Positions 31,432 to 34,558 of a DNA stretch of 34,558 bases are shown one piece after another (the stretch's first letter is position 1; every line of letters begins with the position of its first letter). The position numbers and the translations under genes are program-made. Source of the stretch: an uncultured Bacteroidales bacterium. Its GTDB lineage: Bacteria > Bacteroidota > Bacteroidia > Bacteroidales > UBA3824. The DNA lies in contig CAJOJG010000034.1 in the NCBI GenBank assembly GCA_905234655.1, positions 1 to 34,558 of the forward strand, in the 5' to 3' direction. The notes under the pieces are model-generated. The model was given only the letters and a program-made list of their open reading frames with translations. It did no database searches and was not told the DNA's origin.

Positions 31432-32612
31432 ACAAAAAAGTAGTCATAGGGCTTTCGGGCGGCGTTGACAGTGCCGTGGCGGCGTATCTATTGAAGCAAC
31501 AGGGGTACGACGTACACGCATTGTTTATGATTAATTGGAAAAATTCGTCCGTAACGCTGTCGGGCGAGTGCGCGTGGGAAGAAGACCAGATGGTCGCTAA
31601 GATGGTGGCGCGGCAGCTTGACATTCCGCTGCACGTGGTAGATTCGAGCGAGAGGTACATGAGCCACGTGGTCGATTATATGTTTGACGAGTACGCCAAG
31701 GGACGCACGCCAAACCCCGACGTGCTGTGCAACCGTGAGATTAAGTTTGAGATATTCAGCCGTTACGCCCAGGAACTCGGCGCGGACTACGTGGCTACCG
31801 GCCACTATTGCCGCAGGGACGAGGTGGTTGGCGCCGACGGCAAACGATATTCGCGCCTTCTCGCGGGCAGCGACCCAAACAAGGATCAGAGTTATTTCCT
31901 CTGCCAGATGAGCCAGTCGCAGTTGAAAAATGTGCTGTTTCCCGTCGGCGACATCGTCAAGCCCGAAGTGCGCCGCATCGCCGCCGAGCAAAACCTCGCC
32001 TGCGCCCAACGCAAAGATTCTCAGGGGATTTGCTTTGTGGGAAAGGTGGATTTGCCGGTGTTTCTGCAGCAAAAACTCAAATCCAAGGAAGGCAACATTG
32101 TGGAAGTTACCGACGACGCTTATATCTATCGCCGCCGCCACGATGCCCCCGACGACTACCGCGCACTATCCAAGCCGTATGTCTATACCGAGGACGACGG
32201 CTTCATCATTGGCCGGCACATTGGCGCACAGTATTATACGATTGGTCAGAGGAAAGGCCTCAACGTCGGCGGACACGAAAAGCCGATTTACGTGCTTGCC
32301 ACCGACGTCAATACCAACACTATATATATAGGTATGGGCGACGAGCATCCGGGATTGTTCCGCAAGGCGTTGTTCGTCAGCGAAAACGAAATCCACGACA
32401 CCCGCCCCGACCTCGCGTTGCAGATTGGCGAAAGGCGGCGTTGCAAGGTGCGGATCCGTTACCGTCAGCCCCTTCAAGACGCCGAACTCATCCGCGAGCC
32501 GGAAGGTCTGTATGTGCTCTTTGACGAGCCTCAAAAGAGTGTTACCCCCGGACAATTCGCCGCATGGTACGACGGCGACGAACTATTCGGCAGCGGCGTA
32601 ATTGCTTATTAA
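31428..32612 (+). CDS. mnmA: tRNA-specific 2-thiouridylase
   Basis: The 394-residue enzyme installs the 2-thio group at U34 of Lys, Glu and Gln tRNAs using ATP and sulfur from a persulfide relay. The PP-loop SGGVDS is at residues 10-15, the first catalytic Cys101 is in NPDVLCN, and Cys202 is in SQGICFVG. The tRNA-binding region ATGHYCR and the C-terminal beta-barrel (KPIYVLATDV, GERRRCKVRIRYR) are present. The length (about 360-400) is normal. It is translationally coupled to comB by an ATGA overlap. This conserved housekeeping gene is not usually next to comB, so the pairing is a local arrangement. Confidence 0.95.
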   Translation: MNKKVVIGLSGGVDSAVAAYLLKQQGYDVHALFMINWKNSSVTLSGECAWEEDQMVAKMVARQLDIPLHVVDSSERYMSHVVDYMFDEYAKGRTPNPDVLCNREIKFEIFSRYAQELGADYVATGHYCRRDEVVGADGKRYSRLLAGSDPNKDQSYFLCQMSQSQLKNVLFPVGDIVKPEVRRIAAEQNLACAQRKDSQGICFVGKVDLPVFLQQKLKSKEGNIVEVTDDAYIYRRRHDAPDDYRALSKPYVYTEDDGFIIGRHIGAQYYTIGQRKGLNVGGHEKPIYVLATDVNTNTIYIGMGDEHPGLFRKALFVSENEIHDTRPDLALQIGERRRCKVRIRYRQPLQDAELIREPEGLYVLFDEPQKSVTPGQFAAWYDGDELFGSGVIAY

Positions 32613-32630
32613 ACAGTTTAACGAAAATTA

Positions 32631-32697
32631 AAACGAATTACAATGAATTAAAACGATTTTTTAAGCGCAATTCGTTTTAATTCGTTACAATTCGTTT
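32631..32697. repeat. Long AT-rich inverted repeat after mnmA
   Basis: The arm at 32631-32657 and the arm at 32671-32697 are inverted complements with four mismatches, built from ACGAATT units. They can fold into a 27-bp hairpin 19 bases after the mnmA stop and probably end or protect that transcript. A second small hairpin, AACGCC-GCAA-GGCGTT, is at 32720-32735. Confidence 0.65.
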
Positions 32698-32764
32698 AAT
32701 TAATGTTCAAAAAAAGAATAACGCCGCAAGGCGTTGAGAAACAACAATTAAAGTAGAAACAAAC

Positions 32765-33709
32765 ATGGCGAAATACGATATTGACGCATTGATGGACAGG
32801 CAGTTGGCGGCGAGCGAACATTACAGGAAAGTGTTTGGCGACCTTGCAAATATCAGGACGAGGACGGTGGATTTCTGCAAATTCCACTACGTCCTTCAAT
32901 ACAACCCTTGCCGCATCGGCTCTGCGACCGCCGACACGTCGAAGAAGGTTGTCAGCGACGACTGTTTCCTCTGCGAGGGGCACCGCTTTCCCGGGCAGAT
33001 TGCGTTGAAATACGACGAGCAATACAACATCCTCGTCAATCCGTTCCCGATTTTCAGGAAACACCTGACGATTGTTGACAATCAGCACGTTGCGCAGGAA
33101 ATCGTCGGCGAAGAACACAAAATGGTGCAGATGGCCACCGACCTGCCGGGCTACACGGTGTTTTACAATTCGCGCAGTAGCGGCGCGTCTGCACCGTTCC
33201 ACCGCCATTTTCAGGCGTGCGAGACCGTCGAACTGCCTATTTACCAGCAATGGGACGCCTACTACAACGGCGGCAAGATTTTCCAGTGGGAAGCCGACGA
33301 CACCGACCGTTTTTGGCTCTCATACGACGGCACACGGCTCATCTACATGATTCACACCAAGCATCAATCAACCGCCGCGACGGCAACACGGGCGATTTTG
33401 CGCGAGTTGAAAGCGATAATGCTCACCCCGACGCCCGAGGCAAACGTCGGCGTGGCGTTGGACGGCGGCATCTACAAGGTTGTGATTTTCCCGCGCACCA
33501 AGCACCGCCCCGAGGAATATTTTGCCACCGACGACACCCATTTCACCATCAGCCCCGGATTTGCGGACATGGCCGGCATCATCCCATGCGCCATCGAGTC
33601 GGATTTCAACCGCATCGACAAGTCCCGCATCACGTCCATCTTCACGCAAGTATCCCTGCCGCCAACCGACCAGAGCATCTTGCAGCCGATAATGCGGGCG
33701 ATAGTGTAG
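32765..33709 (+). CDS. DUF4922 HIT-superfamily nucleotidyltransferase-like protein
   Basis: The 314-residue protein has the DUF4922 layout. Near the middle FHRHFQ (His146, His148, Gln150) fits the HxHxQ nucleophile motif of the GalT/GDP-glucose phosphorylase branch of the HIT superfamily. SDDCFLCEGHRFPGQ provides a Cys pair of the kind that binds metal, and NILVNPFPIFRKHLTIV is the strand-loop of the fold. It would act on a nucleotide-sugar or dinucleotide substrate in the cytosol; the reaction is not established. It stands alone, with A-rich leader sequence and the hairpins downstream of mnmA just before it. No clear TAnnTTTG is visible, so its promoter is uncertain. Confidence 0.8.
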   Translation: MAKYDIDALMDRQLAASEHYRKVFGDLANIRTRTVDFCKFHYVLQYNPCRIGSATADTSKKVVSDDCFLCEGHRFPGQIALKYDEQYNILVNPFPIFRKHLTIVDNQHVAQEIVGEEHKMVQMATDLPGYTVFYNSRSSGASAPFHRHFQACETVELPIYQQWDAYYNGGKIFQWEADDTDRFWLSYDGTRLIYMIHTKHQSTAATATRAILRELKAIMLTPTPEANVGVALDGGIYKVVIFPRTKHRPEEYFATDDTHFTISPGFADMAGIIPCAIESDFNRIDKSRITSIFTQVSLPPTDQSILQPIMRAIV

Positions 33710-33803
33710 AGTAAAAACGTTGATTTGCGCAAAAAAACGCTAATTTTGCACGTATCAACAACAATATGTACAAAAAATCGCTATTTTTGCGAATGACAAA
33801 CAA

Positions 33804-33944
33804 ACGTTTATAAATCGCCGGACCGCCATCCTCACGCTTGATGGCGATGTAACACATCAAAAACAACGGCGAGAATACGATGACGCGCAGCAAAGTCACC
33901 AAAAAGTCAATGATTCGCTTTATGTTGCGCTCGACCTCGCCCAT
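33804..33944 (-). pseudogene. N-terminal fragment of a bacterial sugar transferase (WcaJ/PglC type)
   Basis: From ATG 33944 about 47 residues match the start of undecaprenyl-phosphate sugar-1-phosphate transferases: KRIIDFLV, a hydrophobic helix FSPLFLMCYIAI and KREDGGPAIYKR (usually KREDGGPAIFKQ). The rest of the enzyme (about 150-400 residues, with the DE active-site pair) is missing. The frame then runs on to 33642 without family similarity, overlapping the end of the DUF4922 gene. It is the leftover of a capsule or exopolysaccharide initiation gene. Confidence 0.65.
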
Positions 33945-34030
33945 TTCGTCCCGGATATGCCAGGACGAAGTTTCAGCATTTTCGTTCGTGTCCCCACAAA
34001 GCCGGAGCCGCCCAAAATCGTGATATTCAT
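33920..34030 (-). pseudogene. N-terminal tip of an NAD-dependent epimerase
   Basis: ATG 34030 starts MNITILGGSGFVGTR, the first strand and glycine-rich NAD loop of short-chain sugar-nucleotide epimerases. After 15 residues similarity stops (TKMLKLRPGISG ...) and the frame ends at 33920 inside the sugar-transferase remnant. An epimerase is about 300 residues, so more than 90 percent is missing. The order epimerase then sugar transferase is common in capsule loci. Given its shortness, chance cannot be ruled out. Confidence 0.45.
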
Positions 34031-34040
34031 GAAGAAAAAT

Positions 34041-34083
34041 GGATAAAAAGAAGCATCACTCTTGGGTATGCAAAGTGATGCCT
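34041..34083 (-). terminator. Terminator after the Rpn-type gene
   Basis: On the minus strand GGCATCACT (34082-34074) pairs with AGTGATGCT (34060-34052), one G-T wobble, followed by TCTTTTTA. It lies 33 bases after the gene end at 34115. Confidence 0.7.
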
Positions 34084-34114
34084 ATATAATAGGGATATGT
34101 AATTCAAAATATTG

Positions 34115-34558
34115 TTAATCAAGTAATTTGTTCAATTGTTCCAATGGAATGTTGATTTTCTCGGATATGTCTTTGCGCGACAATCCCATTGAAAACAAGG
34201 TCTTTACCAAAGCGGATAGTTGCGCATCTTTTTGCGATAGTTGTGCATCTTTTTGTGATAGTTGTGCATCTTTTTGCGATATTTGCTCTTTCTGTTGTGA
34301 TAATTGCTCTTTTTGTTCTGCCAGTTTTTCCTTTTGTTCCTCGACGATTTCTTCCAACTCGGTTCTGTCTTCAATGTCAGAGGCGTATTCGTCCTCGATT
34401 GACATTGCCATCTTGACTTCCCGGTCCGCAATGGCACTCGCCAACTGTCTGACAACCAGATTGTAACCCTCGGGTTTGTTGTCAAGATTGTCAAGCATAA
34501 GACAATGAACGTTGTTAGGCACGACGTTGCTTTGGTCAAAAATTTCCAAAAACTCCTC
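34115..34558 (-). CDS. Rpn-type (PD-(D/E)XK transposase family) C-terminal part, partial
   Basis: The frame is open to the window edge at 34558, so only the last 147 or so codons are seen. EIFDQSNVVPNNVHCLMLDNL and LVVRQLASAIADREVKMAMSIEDEY are characteristic of the C-terminal region of the Rpn family of PD-(D/E)XK nuclease/transposase-like proteins common in Bacteroidales. The nuclease core lies outside the window. A coiled coil follows, made of near-identical heptads (SQKDAQL three times, plus SQQKEQI and related), which correspond to a 21-bp tandem repeat at about 34210-34300. A small helical domain (LSRKDISEKINIPLEQLNKLL) ends the protein. Copy number may vary between strains. Confidence 0.75.
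   Translation of the reverse strand, partial: EEFLEIFDQSNVVPNNVHCLMLDNLDNKPEGYNLVVRQLASAIADREVKMAMSIEDEYASDIEDRTELEEIVEEQKEKLAEQKEQLSQQKEQISQKDAQLSQKDAQLSQKDAQLSALVKTLFSMGLSRKDISEKINIPLEQLNKLLD

Noticed and set aside
34205..34325. Short repeats at the right edge as a CRISPR array
   Set aside because: Units are 21 bases, directly adjacent without spacers and in frame with a coiled coil.

Overview
The window looks like chromosomal DNA of a Bacteroidales-type bacterium (phylum Bacteroidota). The main reasons are repeated phylum-type -7 elements (TAnnTTTG, often with TTTG 19-21 bases upstream), lipoproteins with acidic residues soon after the lipobox Cys, a menaquinone-type MenG, a DUF4922 protein and several families common in gut Bacteroidales. 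I see no tRNA, rRNA, CRISPR array, intact IS element or prophage module. Genus cannot be read from the sequence alone.

Layout. 1-1282: a probable structured small RNA on the minus strand (6S-like architecture), a broken C39-like peptidase gene and a 103-bp inverted-repeat element. 1283-4710: two tandem ABC exporter half-transporters. 4723-8336: a scrapyard in which intact genes (a DUF2442 protein, an AAA-ATPase/PD-(D/E)XK protein) alternate with collapsed ones: a truncated phospholipase-D-like protein, an ACP-MBOAT-SGNH acylation cassette reduced to fragments, a rubredoxin domain without a start codon, and an esterase whose middle is missing. 8535-14732: a compact plus-strand operon of type II polyketide/fatty-acid-like genes (KAS, O-methyltransferase, two ACPs, a KAS fused to a KS-like domain, a third ACP, an adenylate-forming ligase) with no ketoreductase or dehydratase of its own. 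14776-15022: a probable restriction-endonuclease remnant, followed by a strong bidirectional terminator.

15107-20287: five minus-strand genes that read as one system: a surface beta-helix lipoprotein, a VTC/TTM-fold enzyme, a DUF4956 membrane protein, a DUF2490-like outer-membrane barrel and a LytTR response regulator. 20499-23295: a sodium:solute symporter and a GT2 glycosyltransferase, convergent and overlapping by 35 bp. 23522-26159: a small unknown protein and two convergent paralogues of about 335 residues, with a weak FIST_C-like C-terminus, separated by a repeat-rich spacer with a terminator for each gene. 26499-32612: a plus-strand run of M14 peptidase, an unknown membrane protein, an unknown secreted protein, MenG, an FKBP lipoprotein, ComB and MnmA with very tight junctions. 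32765-33709: a DUF4922 HIT-superfamily protein. 33804-34558: fragments of a capsule-type locus (epimerase, sugar transferase) and the C-terminal part of an Rpn-type protein running off the edge.

The two best candidates for undescribed biology are the five-gene VTC/DUF4956/beta-helix/LytTR operon and the minimal three-ACP polyketide-like operon. A separate signal is the repeated pattern of genes whose ends survive while their middles are gone.
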